Of a stretch of DNA of 64,000 nt, positions 1-15,392 are shown one piece after another. The stretch is from Erigeron canadensis (lineage: Eukaryota > Streptophyta > Magnoliopsida > Asterales > Asteraceae). Position 1 is the first letter of the stretch, and every line of letters begins with the position of its first letter. The DNA is taken from the NCBI RefSeq assembly GCF_010389155.1, contig NC_057769.1, forward strand, positions 28,768,735 to 28,832,734, read 5' to 3'. Under the pieces are notes generated by a model. That model had not been told where the DNA came from. It searched no databases and was given only the letters and a program-made list of their open reading frames with translations. The position numbers and the translations under genes were made by a program.

Positions 1-547
1 ATACTTTTCAGGTGAACAGATTAATCAAAGACGTATTGGATGATTAATTGCATGTGCTAGGATTGGACTTGGACTTTTATGGATCGGTAATTCATTGTTC
101 CCGTTGATGAGTTATGCTTAGGATCGTTAGCCATCTTTTGTACTATCTTTTGTAAACTTTTGATGATGATGTGCTCCTTATCCATATTTAGGATCCTATA
201 CTTGTATTTGACTTAAATTGTGTATGGATGATCCAATCCTTTATTGCATTTAGTATTGTCTCTACTTAATTTCCATATCACGCCGAACATTTCTTATAAC
301 TCCCATGATTCCGTCTTTTTGAGATGTTACAAACTCGTTGTCACCTTCACCCGCCGTTGATACGACCATTACCTTCGCATCGCACCAATATACGTCTAGT
401 TTAAAATAGAGAGGCCCCTACTTTTACAGAAGCTCACATATACAATACAATTTGTAAGGATATACGACAATTTGATTCCAGAATGGTGTAGCTTCAAAAT
501 TCGAGAATGAGGCTTATGTGTGGCACTTGATCCATTCTCTTTCTCTA
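1..547. other. Intergenic, no gene seen
   Basis: No open frame of useful length and no recognised domain on either strand. The sequence is less AT-rich than what follows and could be the edge of an old LTR element reaching in from outside the window, but no LTR end was identified. Confidence 0.4.
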
Positions 548-1434
548 AGAGTATGTTTGGTAAAAGTAGCTGTAGCTTTTAGTTATAGCTGTAGCTTTTC
601 ATCGAAACTATTAGCATGAGTTTTGTTTTAGAGATGTTTGACACAATAGCTCTAGATGCAACTTAAAAGCATAAGATGACTAAAAATGACAAAACATGTC
701 CAATCTATCAACTTGTCGCATGACGATCCATACCAATGTTTCGTACCGATGCGTTTATGTTAATCATACCTTTCACCCAGAGGCGGTACTAAAGGGGGGC
801 AAGGGGCTCTAATGCCCCCCTCAAAATTTAAATTTTGTCATGTATTTTTAAAATTTTTGTAGATTTTTTAAAATTTTCTATAGGTTTTTAACATTTTTGC
901 CCATTTTTAGATTTACTTTATATTAGTTTTTTAATTTTGCCCTCTATGGGATTTTTTCTGGTACCGCCTCTTCTTTCACCCTAACATTCCAATTTTTTTC
1001 TATCAACTTTTAAGAAACAAAATAAAATTACTAATACTTTTATCATTCGTTTTTAATGTCAACTTCTAGAAAAAAATATTACTAATATTATACTATTATT
1101 CACAAAGAAAGTAAATAACATGATGGGTCGGTGGATTTAATCCCGTTCTCTTTAAAGTGTTTGTTCTTCTCTTTCATCATATCACACCAAAAAGTTGTAT
1201 ATGAATATATGCAAGGTAATAAAAGGGTATTAAAGAAAATTTACACATTGAAAAGCTACATCCCCTTTAAATGCTAGGTGATGTAGTGTTAATTTTTTGG
1301 GGCTTTTAGTTCCATTTAAAAAGCTCTAGGTAATGATATCAACAAAAAGCTTTTAATATTTTAGAAGTTTTTGTTCAAATTAAAAGCTAAATCTCTTAAA
1401 AATTTTGTGAAAAAACTTATACTAAACACGCCCT
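548..1434. mobile_element. Foldback (TIR) element, degenerate, with a nested MITE
   Basis: The left end AGAGTATGTTTGGTAAAAGT and the reverse complement of the right end AGGGCGTGTTTAGTATAAGT match at about 15 of 20 positions. There is no coding capacity. A younger MITE sits at 778-972 inside it. No clear target duplication was found at the outer ends, so the limits are approximate. Probably a non-autonomous DNA transposon. Confidence 0.4.
778..972 (+). mobile_element. hAT-type MITE, family A copy 1
   Basis: A 195-bp element with ends CAGAGGCGGTACTA and GTACCGCCTCTT, flanked by a perfect 8-bp direct repeat CTTTCACC (770-777 and 973-980), the target length used by hAT transposases. The body is AT-rich with G-rich and C-rich edges. 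Related copies are at 43242-43437 (opposite orientation) and about 21268-21436. It is non-coding. Confidence 0.8.
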
Positions 1435-2640
1435 AAAATAGCAAAATTTAACATATCAATATTTTTTTAATTAGTAAAGGAATTAACTATTCGTACCCTT
1501 AAAATAATTATCTAATATTTTTTTTGAAATATGACATTTAATTTGTTGGAACTTTAATCGTTACAAAATATCATATCACTTAAATTAAAAGTTTAAAACC
1601 ACAACGTCGATCTCAAAATCTCCCTGGATATCTAACCCAAATACCTGAAATTATCTACAATGTTACACATATAAAAGTAAACACATAAAAATCATGGAAC
1701 ACCGCTACATATTTCTTGACATGGTCGGCTCTAAGAGTGTGCAGGAGGTGCAAGAGAGCCGGGCCCACCATCTTTAAGGGCCCACCATAGAAGTTAAAGG
1801 AAAAATAGTTATAGGTGATGTTGAAACTTTAATGGACGTTGTGTTAAATTACACTTCCAAAGAAAGAAGATGACAACAGAGTGTTTTTATATTTTCATGA
1901 ATATTTGAGCCAAGAACCCTTTTACTTATGACATATTTACAACTTAAACCTTTAAGAGTATAACTTTACCATTTTTGAATATCTATTTCAGTAACTAGCT
2001 AGTATCATTCTCTTTAAATAAATTTATATTATTAAATTGTTTATAAAATTCTTTACGTTTCTATTGTGTTTTATTTTTCTTTTAGTTTGAATTCTTGAGA
2101 TTATTAATAACAACAACATAGTATTTACTCGGTTTAAGCGTATAAAAATAATCATTACAATTTTTTTCAAGCTTCTTAAATAAATTTAGGAAAACCAAAA
2201 TTAAATCGTAGAAGATGCATCCGGTTAAGGTCTTTTTAATACGTTGAGGGAAAAACCTTGTACATCTACTCAAATAACGGAATTTAGAAAGCTCATACTT
2301 TGTTTTGAATGTCAAAAACTAATATCGTCGTAATTATATTTTATTATTATTTTTATTAACTTGGGGTCCATTTTTTATTCTCGAGTCAGGCCCCGACATT
2401 TTTTCACATTTTCAAAGACGACACTGTTTCTTGATGCCCAAACAGTGATATAAATTGTCCATAAAACCATAACCATAATTTCATACGACATAAATTCATG
2501 GAATTACACTGTTTTAGATTAATTACATAATCAAAAATTAACTTCGACGATATTTGGAGAAAGATTTTGCGAATTGAGGGTAACGACTTTGTCTGCCCTT
2601 CGGGTCTTTTAACATCTCAAAGAAACGTATTTATAAATAA
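1435..2640. other. Intergenic, AT-rich
   Basis: No supported gene. Short open frames here have biased, low-complexity translations. A G/C-richer patch around 1730-1790 and 2365-2400 may be the ends of an old transposon, but I could not pair terminal repeats. Confidence 0.35.
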
Positions 2641-2888
2641 CTAGTCATATGCCCGCGCGATGCGGTAGTGACGTAGTTATTAATATAAAAGTAATTGGTA
2701 TAAAAAAAAATATTGTAGTTATTTTAAGAGTTAATGGATGTATGTTGTAAATAATTCTATTAAGAGTATTATAGGTATATTAGTTGGAGATATTTAAATT
2801 AGAGAATAAATGAGATGAATAGTTTGGGTAGATCAAGTTCTTTTTGAGAAAAAATAAAATGGCCAAATGCTTTATAAGGTAGTTAAGA
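2641..2888 (-). mobile_element. Short non-autonomous Helitron (family H)
   Basis: Read on the minus strand, the element starts TC and ends with a small hairpin (CCGC/GCGG) followed by CTAG and then host T, as Helitrons insert between A and T. The body matches the copies at 46736-47047, 53908-54218 and the remnant near 23818-24720, sharing blocks such as the one around GTTGTAAATAATT. About 248 bp, no coding capacity. Confidence 0.6.
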
Positions 2889-4550
2889 TAACAGAAAACT
2901 TTAAAATAAACTTTTCGTATATTTTCTGATATAAAAAATATCCGAAAGTTTTGAAAATAATACTATTTGAATCTGAAATTTAAAAAGTTGAATATCCAAA
3001 GTTTGGATATCAAAAATTTCAGATATCGGAATTTGGAAGTTTCAGGTAAAATCAAGTCGGATGTTCGGATTACGGATTCGGGTACCGATATTTTTGAATA
3101 CCTCTAATATGTATGTCCTTGTGTCAACATAATGTCAATATCCATGTTTGTTGACGTTTAGGACTTGGTCACTTAGCAAAACATTGTAAAGGATAAGTGG
3201 ATAACATGGCAGTTCCATTCTCACCAACCCTCGGTGTTGTTTTAAACTTTTAGTTAAGTGGCTATCATAATTTATAGTTTTCTAATTTCTACTATCAGTC
3301 TTTTCATTTTATTTTATTTTTCATTCTCAATTTCTCACCAAGGTGTTGTTTTCTTTTAACCACCGTTCTAGGATTAAATGACATTTTCATTCTCATTCAA
3401 GCCTGACATTGACCACCTCGGATTTGTAGGTAAATATGAACTTTTATCTTTTTTCGGTTTTTTTTTTTTTTCATTTTCTATTTGTTAATTGTTAAATTAA
3501 TGTGTTATAGCCTTACAGGGGTCTTGTTTGAAAACTGAAAGATGAAAATTAAAAATAAAAATGGAAAAAAAGTTGAATTGATAATATATACTATTAACAT
3601 GCGAAAATAAATCAACAAAAATACCATCATGTGAATTATACGAGTACAATTAACAGTCAAAAGTTAAACTTTGTTTGCGATAAGAACGAACCTGGGACGA
3701 AACTAGTTACCATGAAGTTGACTAGTGTTATTTTTGACCGTAGGTATTGTTCATGCAAAATTAGACGAGAACATACGATTTTGTACTTAACTGAAAAATG
3801 GAAAAGAAAAAAGTAAACAAATAATGTAATAAAGATCCAAAAGAATATATCAAATTCAATATAATGTGTCGGTGATTGATTTTTTGAGTTATTTCGAAAG
3901 TATCTCACTTTTATAGTTTTATTTGCCGGGTGAGGTACGGAGACGCGGCAACCATGTGGAGTACATTTTATTTTTCCATTAATGCAAAGTGTTTGTGTGC
4001 ACTTTGTATAGGTGGGTTTCAAATTAAAGTTCCATGATTTAATAAAGTTGTTGGAATTGAAATATGTAACTAGATCAACTCATCAACGTGACAATGAGAC
4101 ATTCGACTTCGTCATTAATATATGACACGCTTTAAAGTATATATTTACAATCAAATTTTTCTTCAAATTTCCAACAATAAGTTCAAAAAGCATTCCAAAC
4201 GTATAAGAACTAAATTTAATTTTGTATCAAATATACGGTAAGTTAACGACATTTTTAAAATAGATAGTGATCGACTTAGTTTTTGTAATAATCTAATTTA
4301 TAATAGTATAAGTCTAAACTGAAAGCAAAAATCAATTTGAGAAAATCAATGTTTATGATGGGTCGATAAATAATTATAACAATTATCTTTTAGTATATAA
4401 ATAAATAACGATCATATCGTACTTAGATCTAATATATTGTATATCAACTTGTGACCGAAGACGCTAGCTAGCAAATCCCCCTAAAATATTAGATTAATAT
4501 GTTTAGAGTCTAACATATTAAAATCTTATATATTTATTTATGAAAAATGC
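2889..4550. other. Intergenic, AT-rich
   Basis: No gene recognised. The stretch around 2930-3100 is made of short imperfect motifs with GATAT and TTTGGA cores and looks like decayed repeat DNA. Open frames near 3631-4022 on both strands overlap each other and have no recognisable domain. Confidence 0.35.
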
Positions 4551-4557
4551 TAAACAA

Positions 4558-4755
4558 AACTCTTAGGGCTTCACTTAACGTGTATAATATTAAGTGGATC
4601 CTGGGTTCGAGTCCTACGAAAGACAAACTTGAGATAATCAGGGGATTATTAAGTGGTTGAGATTCAACTGAACACTAGCCTAGTTGGGGATTAGAGGATA
4701 CCAAATGGTAAATGAGATTAGGGGATTCTTAGCCAATTACTTTTTTTTTTATTTA
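4558..4755 (+). mobile_element. Candidate tRNA-derived SINE
   Basis: Contains a good RNA polymerase III B box (GGGTTCGAGTCC, about 4603-4614) followed by about 120 bp of non-tRNA body and a run of T at 4740-4750. The A box is weak and no clear flanking duplication was found, so this is a family-level guess. Confidence 0.4.
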
Positions 4756-5700
4756 TTTTTAAAACATATATGTTTTTTTTTAATACATATTATATAGCAA
4801 AACACAAGCTTATTGATTTAGTTATTATAACTTTATATTTTTAAAATTTTTTTTTTTTATTAACCTCGCTATCTACTATAGGAAATACACACAGAGATAT
4901 CAATAAAGAAAACACTTAATACATTTGAAGATTATAAAGTTACAAAATGTATATCATGCTTCACATGTCAGTTCTCTCTCAATATATATATCAAAACTAA
5001 ACTACTGTAATATGAAATACTTATAATAAATAAGAAGATACTTGTAACTTTTTATGTTTTACGAATTTAAATACTACTCGTAATAATTATTATATGGTAT
5101 TTCATATATATGTAAAAAAAAAAGTATAAACTATTAGCTGTAAAATATTAAATTTAGCCAATTAAGCTAGTGTCTATTTATAAGTTATTTTACCTTGAAA
5201 TAATTATTTGGGTTCGAGTTTTACATGCTATATTTGTAAGGAGTAATTTTTTTTTTGAACATTATGTAGGGAGTAAATTAATGGGATTTCTCCTGAGTTC
5301 CGTATTTAAGAATAAAATAATACAAAATGATAATGATAAACTTAGAGCTTATTATATGCATAAAAAGTGATACTTTATATATCAATAATCGTCTTCTTGA
5401 ATTTTCATAAAATAAAGTACAAATTTAATGCATCAAATTAATCAATATTAACCGCCTTAAAGAAAATGTCATTAACAAAACTCTAAAAATAAATGTAGCT
5501 ACATATTATTTCACGTTTATTATACTTAGTAAATTATGTTTTAAATTTGATAAAAGTGAAACCAATAATTTCCAAGATAAGGTTTAAAAATTCTTTTTAA
5601 ACAAACGTAGTAGGACCAATCTTACAACAGTTAAATTAAATAAACAAAATAAAAAAATATCAAAAAATCACAAGATGTAATCACAACCGTCGATCTGTGA
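4756..5700. other. Intergenic DNA upstream of SAHH
   Basis: AT-rich with homopolymer runs; no gene, transposon end or RNA gene recognised. The part nearest 5700 is presumably distal promoter of the SAHH gene. Confidence 0.4.
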
Positions 5701-9152
<3,452 letters not shown>

Positions 9153-9430
9153 GAGCCGGTTGTAACGGGAGGTTTGAAGAGAGGTGGTTTTTGTGACTGC
9201 TCTCGCTATAAGATACATCTTCGCTATGGCGTTTTAGGGTTTAGTTGTGTTATTTTTACGGGAGTGTTGGCGGGATGAAACTGCTCGATTAATTTTTTTC
9301 CTGAGAAAAAGTCATTGATGTCAGTTTGAATAAGGGTGTTTGTTTGAAGGTTGTGTAATATCATTGTAGACTTTTTGGGTTATGCTTTATTTGCTCCTCT
9401 GATTTATGCTTATACTTATTTTTGCATTGC
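9153..9430 (+). other. SAHH 3' untranslated region
   Basis: Follows the SAHH stop codon. A diverged copy of this stretch recurs at about 15405-15660 without the coding region, so it marks the left end of the tandem duplication unit. The exact poly(A) site cannot be fixed from sequence alone. Confidence 0.6.
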
Positions 9431-9980
9431 CAAATATTTGATAAAAAAACATCCAATCGGTACCTTTCAAAAAAATAATAATACAGTATTTGATTAAATT
9501 ATCCAATCCGTAACCAAATTAGAGCATATCACCAAATATCCGTTTCTTAAATTTGTAGAGCATTCGCAGGTTGACACAAGGGCTAAAAATGGCTTCAGAT
9601 TTACGGTTCAAGGGTTCGTACTTCGCACTGTACGGACGTACGGCAATATGAGGTTCGATGTAGTCCTATTAACGGAACGCATTTAGATCATGGATGTGAA
9701 TGTGAAGAGCTTATAAAAAAAATTACTAATGAGATGACACACCAAATGTGACCTTAGTCTTGATTCTTGAATATGTTCTGGATTTAAAGGTTTAGAAAAT
9801 GATTATCTAACAACTTAAATCCACACACAAAAAAAAGAAAACTTGGATAAAAATAGAGGCATTCATTTGATAGATAATCCAACTTAAATAGTAAAGAGAG
9901 GATAATTGTATAAGAACTAAACATTATTGTGATAGATAAACCTGAAATCATATCATATCATAGTGAACTATATATCCCAA

Positions 9981-10325
9981 TCAAGTTCGCGAATGACGAA
10001 AGGAAATTTCCAGTTCTTGATCATTGACTCGATCAAAATTGAACTCGAGTTGATCGCCTTCTTGAAAATGATAGACTGTTACTAACTTGCCAAGAGTGGT
10101 GAGCTTATATTGACCATTGTAAAGTTGAAAATTAGCTGAATAAGTAGATTGATCATTAATATCTCTCAAAACAACTTCGAGGAAACAGCCACTATCCAGT
10201 TTATCCTTTAAATCCTTTGTTAAATTCCTTTCTATGTTATTTTTGACGTCTTGCTTTGCCAAAAAAATCCTGTTTTTGTAACTCACATCAGATGCAGTGA
10301 GTATTTTATGGAACCTATTAGACAT
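9981..10325 (-). CDS. Small single-domain B3 DNA-binding protein, copy 1
   Basis: An intronless 114-residue protein made of almost nothing but a B3-type fold: LTASDVS near residue 10, a FLAKQDVK segment, then GQYKLTTLGKLVTVYHFQEGD and LEFNFDR strands. The family binds DNA in the nucleus and includes many small plant proteins of unknown target. It lies tail-to-tail with SAHH. A TATA box (TATATAAA on the minus strand, 10365-10372) sits 40 bp upstream of the ATG, supporting this start. It is nearly identical in layout to the gene at 16256-16600. The B3 assignment rests on pattern, not a search. Confidence 0.75.
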   Translation of the reverse strand: MSNRFHKILTASDVSYKNRIFLAKQDVKNNIERNLTKDLKDKLDSGCFLEVVLRDINDQSTYSANFQLYNGQYKLTTLGKLVTVYHFQEGDQLEFNFDRVNDQELEISFRHSRT

Positions 10326-10364
10326 TTTCTATTGCTCATATATTTTCAATGGTTTATCGAAAAA

Positions 10365-10372
10365 TTTATATA
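10365..10372 (-). promoter_or_regulatory. TATA box of B3 copy 1
   Basis: Minus-strand TATATAAA 40 bp upstream of the ATG at 10325. The same box occurs at the matching distance in the second B3 gene. Confidence 0.6.
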
Positions 10373-10540
10373 GGAATCGGAGCACGCAATGTTAGTATTT
10401 TATTAAAAGGTGTATATATTATACTTTTAAAGAAGCATATATTTTGTCATTACCATTATATAAATGACTTTAACTTTAATTATTAATACTTGTTTAATGA
10501 TTTAATGATTTAACTCGTGACCTTATTATTATTATTATTA

Positions 10541-12579
10541 CTAGTTTTCAGGCCCGTCCGATGGACGGGTAAATTCAAAAAGTATTTTTGAGGTTTCGTT
10601 TTAGGGAAATTAGCTTTGCTTGAAATGATGTGTATTATAGATTTCGTATCAATGAGTTATAATTGATATGCTAATATGTACATTTTTACAATAAATAAAT
10701 AAATAGAGAACATTCAATAAAATAACAAAGAACAATAATTTGCATCCACTGTAAACATGACCCCAAAAGATTTAAGCAAGATCTCCATATCACCCTCTTT
10801 TGTAAAGTCCTTTGCCACATTCTCTGTATAAATAATATTTCATGTGAGTACTTAAGTATAATAATTGGAATGAATATATGTAGATAGTGGTATCTGAGCA
10901 ATAAATGTAAACCTGTGACAACAATTGACATCACCAGATGAGACATTGATTAAGTAATACAGGAAGGGACTAAGAGTCTTCAAGTAACAGTTTTTATAAA
11001 CAGAAATGATTCAAACAATATTACAACTCACTTTTTGAAATATAAGCAACTCATCTAACCATGTAACATATGTTACAGCAGAATCACTTTGGCAAAACAT
11101 TTTTAGGATCATAGTTTGTCACCATATATGACTTGGAGTGAAAACGAATGCAGAATATGAGTTCTAATAGCTCTCCATTATGCGGCAGTTCGAATGTCTT
11201 GAAAGCAAGTGTGAAGCGAACAACCTTCGACAAAAAAAACACCATCAGTTAATAATCCGAATTGAAGTTCCAATAATCAAATTTTGAAAGCTTGATATAA
11301 TCTCATATTCAAATTGACAATTTTTAGCGAGTTTTACTTGAGTTAAATCCATACTCTTTGCCGTACATTTTCTAGTAGGTGGAGTGCTAACGGCTGATAG
11401 GATAAAAGTTGAGAAATGAAGTAATCGGAATAATTCAGTTAACAATGATAGCATAGGTTTATATCTTATATCCAAATACAGGGATGTCAAAAATGCATAC
11501 TATTATTGGGAGGCTGAGTACGTTGTGAATCATTTGCCATCAAAAAATATACTGCAGTTAGATCGAAATCATTGTGGTTGTGAACTTTTACCGTGATGCT
11601 TAAAGGAGCGCCAAACAACGCTTAGTTACAACACAATTCAACTCCTTCGTGACCTTTTACAAAGAGCAACGAAAGTATTGTATCAACTACCAAGTCCCCT
11701 GACATTGAATAAATAGAATTCGTTTGATGTAACTTCCAGTAAAACATCCTCTAATCCAATAGAAAACAACACGAAAAAGCGTTAAAACAGCCACGAAAAC
11801 TTTGCACATTGAATCTCCAAACACAATAGCCAATACTGATTTGCTAAAAGGTTGTAGCCTTGGAGTGTTTCATCGTTGGATTAAGCTGTCATACCTTCAA
11901 TCAAAATAAACTGTAAGAACAGATTCTTAAAGTATGACCATACCCATACCTAAACACAATAACATACACTTGCTATACATAAAACCTTACCCAAGCACAA
12001 CAACATACGATCAAATCAATGGATATATTGATAATACACTTGGATAAAGATCATGAACGTATTTAAATTGAATGTTTTTCGGATACAATTAGTATCTAAC
12101 AACAACAACAACAATAATACCCTAAATGAAAGACTACACAACCGTTAAAGCATGGAACCGTATACATATAGATAGATGAATACAAACCTGGAGATGAACT
12201 GCAGAGGAATTAGATGGCGGGGTAGAAGCAATTTTTGAGCTTTTGGAAATAAATCCCGACCGGAATTAGAGGGGTTTTTTGATGGATGAGAGTTCATTGT
12301 ATTCAAATTAGTAATCAATTGTATACAAAATTGAATGGGGAGCAAAAAATAACCTGTGTCAGAATGATCTGGAGAAATTTCTAAAGGAGGATTAGGTTGA
12401 ATTGTGGAAGGTGTTTGGGAAAAAGCTTGATTGAAGGGTTTATTTTATTTTTTCAATCTTTTATTAAATAAAAAAGGGAAAAAATAAAAGGGCGAGAGAT
12501 AGGCGGGAATGTAGTCTCAAGAGGGGTCTATGGTGGCTCCAAATGCTTCTCCAGCCTCCTGTTTTAGTATAGTTATAGA
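10541..12579 (-). mobile_element. Complete non-autonomous Helitron, 2.04 kb
   Basis: On the minus strand the element starts TCTATAACTATACTAAAAC at 12579 with host A before it. It ends in a hairpin (CCGTCC ATC GGACGG), ten bases, then CTAG at 10541 followed by host T. These are the canonical Helitron termini and A-T target. No Rep/helicase frame is present. Interior minus-strand segments look exon-like, for example an acceptor-type CAG at 10824-10826 followed by an open segment to a stop at 10714-10716 (reading VAKDFTKEGDMEILLKSFG), and another open segment near 11130-11225. They may be captured host exons; I do not recognise them. The element is absent from the paralogous unit (after about 16790). 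Confidence 0.85.
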
Positions 12580-14504
12580 TTATTATTAGTAGTAATATTA
12601 TCTAGTGGCACATCACCATGTGATCATATGGATCTACATAGAAGGGCTGAATGTTACAAGTTTGAAACTTGTCAAAATAATTGAAGAAACTATATCTTGT
12701 GATTCATGTGTGACGATGACGATTCATCGGACATAACTTTTATGCTATGTGCGCTATGGATATTAAAACAATACATGAAAACAGAGAGTTTCCACCCATT
12801 TAGTTTTTATCTACTACTAGGAAAACAGACTCGTGGGATGCACTTTGTTTTTAGTTTTATTCGTATATATACTAAAATCTTAAATATGTACAATGAGAAG
12901 TAGTTTTATTCGATTTGTAACTTTCTTAGGTTTAAATAAAGGATCCCAAATTAACCTCATGAAATCTTGAATCTATGGCTATGCAACTATGTTTAATTGA
13001 CCTCATTATTCGGTTTCAAGGGTTATTGAGGATTGGTTAAAGGTTAAAGTACCGTGCGATCTTCGTTTTTTCTGCATTGCTACAGATTTCGGTAACCAAA
13101 TGAGAGCATGTCATCAAATATCCGTTTCTTAAATTTGTTGGACAATTATTCGGCATGGATTATTCCTATGTTTTTGTAACAATCTGTGGCTTCTCTTTGT
13201 TGTTAATTAACATGAAAATAATGATATTTTGTACTTTTAAAACTAAACTTTTATTAGAGCCTTCATAATGCTAGGTTGACATAGGGCTAAAAATGGTTTT
13301 AGCTTGATTTGAACCTTAGAATTTTATTTCAAAAAAATAAAAGCCTCTACCAGATGATAAGCGCTTATAAACAATTTCCTATAGTGGACTTTTGAAACAA
13401 ACTAGGCTACCATTCCACAGTTTGTTCAAACATGAAACATCTCACAGGAAATCATATTGTTCTATTCTATGGAGTCTACACATCTTACAAAAACAATTGG
13501 CTGCATTCAACAGTCAAGCACCATGAGCCGAAAAAAGTCATGACAAATAACAAATCTACAAGGATAATGATTGTTCCAAGAAAGAAGCATATCCTAGTTT
13601 AATCAAAGCTAAGATTAAGCTATATGCTAATGTCCTATATGAGCTAAAGTATATGACTTAGAAGCATTAGTATGACATTCAATAACATTCAACCGGTTCC
13701 CAAATTCTTGTATCCTGTCACAAGTTTACTGTCAAGATTCAATCTTTTCTTTGATAAAAGATTGTGCATTGTCTTCTAAAACCCCTAACCTTCTTCCAAG
13801 TTCATGTAATCCGTAATGATCAAAGAAATAAAGGTACATTTAAACATTATGTTTGCTTATATTTTGCTAGGACTTTTATTTTCTAACACCATTGTGTTTT
13901 TTAAACAGCAGATCATCACTAGGAACCGAAGTTGACATTATAATCTATCTTTTAAATACCAACATTGATACATATACTTAGAATATATACACTTAAACCT
14001 ATATTAATCCTTCTCTTTATACCTTTGATTCTATCACATAAAGCAATCACATTTTCAGGCTTTCAATTTAGACTATCAATCATGTTTCATCATATACACA
14101 TTATGCCCAACAAAAATCTTGATATATGGATGATCATACCATCAGGGAATGTCTCATACCAAAGTATCTCCTACTCCCTTTCCCCTACCCATCTAAAGTA
14201 CATATAGAATTATTGATACATGATACATACAACTTAAAAACAAATAAACTTGGAATTTATTATAGTTAAGTAACAACATCAATTACCACCAATATAAACT
14301 AATACCAACATAAACCAAGAATCCAAGAAACATGGATACCTCAACTCAACTAAAAGAAAGATTAAAAAAAATAAATGTCAATGATATCCAATCCCGCCAG
14401 GATATAACTGGATGATGAGATGTAGACAATCTTACCTCTATTCGCGGTTCAGACAAAAAAGATAAAGATTAAAACTTTACCATATATGGCTCAAGATTAT
14501 GTAT
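12580..14504. other. Intergenic part of duplication unit 1
   Basis: No gene recognised. About 13060-13300 is an extra copy of the SAHH downstream sequence (compare 9420-9620 and 15665-15930). About 13380-14400 aligns with 18040-19080 of unit 2, including the AAACATGAAACATCT block and the region just 3' of RALF. Confidence 0.6.
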
Positions 14505-15392
14505 TTATAGCATCCCTAGCACATCTTGTAATGATTTCACATCCTCTATTATAAGGATTAGCAACTGATCCTTTACCTTTACAATTGTAGTATGAAGCAC
14601 TAGGTATACCACAAGGCACAATATCTGTTGGATATTTTAGTGTAATTAGGGTTAACTTGTTTGATCAGTAACGTCATAATAATACATCATATAGGATTGG
14701 AGATGCGGAGTGCACGCCTATTTGAATTTATTATGACTTTAGGGGCGAAACCCCTAAGGTAAGGGGGTCCGGGCCCCTGGGAGCAGGGTCCAAGGGGCAG
14801 AGCCCCTGGCTGGGGTCAGCTTGGAAATTTTTTCATTTTCATTGAATTGTTATGGTAAAACTCCTTCCGAAAATTTTATTTTCGGAATTTGAGGGACTAA
14901 ATTTGCCAAATTCGAAACATAATAATTAACTGCCTAAAAGGCAGTTATTGGGCCTAATTAACATCCCGTAACAGTATGATCTGATCATTCTTTTTCTTCT
15001 CTTTTTCTTACTCTGGTTCTTTTTCTCTCAAACACATCCACACAGAAAATTCTTAATCTTTGTTGTATCCGATTGAATAGTTTGGGTGAACTGCCAAATT
15101 GATTCAATCTGAAAACGATCACGTGCTTTCAAAGATTGATTATATCTGTTTATTTTGTTTGTTATCTCAAATTTCCCCAACAAGATCTCTCTTTAATGTT
15201 TCATAACTTATGTACTTTTAGATTCCATCATTTCATTTCAACTTGTGTATACTCATCAATCTTGCCACCACAAACCCTCTTCACCGTTGGACTAAAGTTG
15301 TCATCTTTAAGCAAATTTGGGGTTATAAGTGAAACCCCAGATGAAATTTGGTAATGGGTGTTCAAGAAAATGAAGAAAAATGGTAACAAGAA
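14505..15392 (-). pseudogene. RALF pseudogene, split by a solo LTR
   Basis: Minus-strand homologue of the intact RALF gene at 19182-19550. The C-terminal part (about 14505-14620) keeps the four cysteines and the shared terminal IITRCARDAINT. The N-terminal part (about 15188-15391) reads from LLPFF on. Breaks: a 557-bp solo LTR (14626-15182), loss of about 30 bp that removes the RRVL protease site, an in-frame TGA just after that deletion, and loss of the start codon at the duplication breakpoint. It cannot make a normal RALF precursor. Confidence 0.9.
14626..15182. mobile_element. Solo LTR inside the RALF pseudogene
   Basis: Begins TGTTGGATATT and ends CCCCAACA, with the usual TG...CA ends and short inverted repeats. 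It is flanked by ATATC (14621-14625) and AGATC (15183-15187), a 5-bp duplication with one mismatch. The intact RALF has AGATC once at this point. A GC-rich patch at 14740-14815 is made of repeated GGGGC/GCCCC motifs. No internal retrotransposon coding region remains, so this is a recombined solo LTR, family not determined. Confidence 0.85.

Noticed and set aside
3657..4022. 121-residue minus-strand open frame
   Set aside because: No recognisable domain, overlaps an opposite frame, and sits in decayed AT-rich DNA.
10686..10946. 86-residue open frame, hydrophobic translation
   Set aside because: Lies wholly inside the Helitron and overlaps the exon-like segment in another frame; no membrane-protein family recognised.
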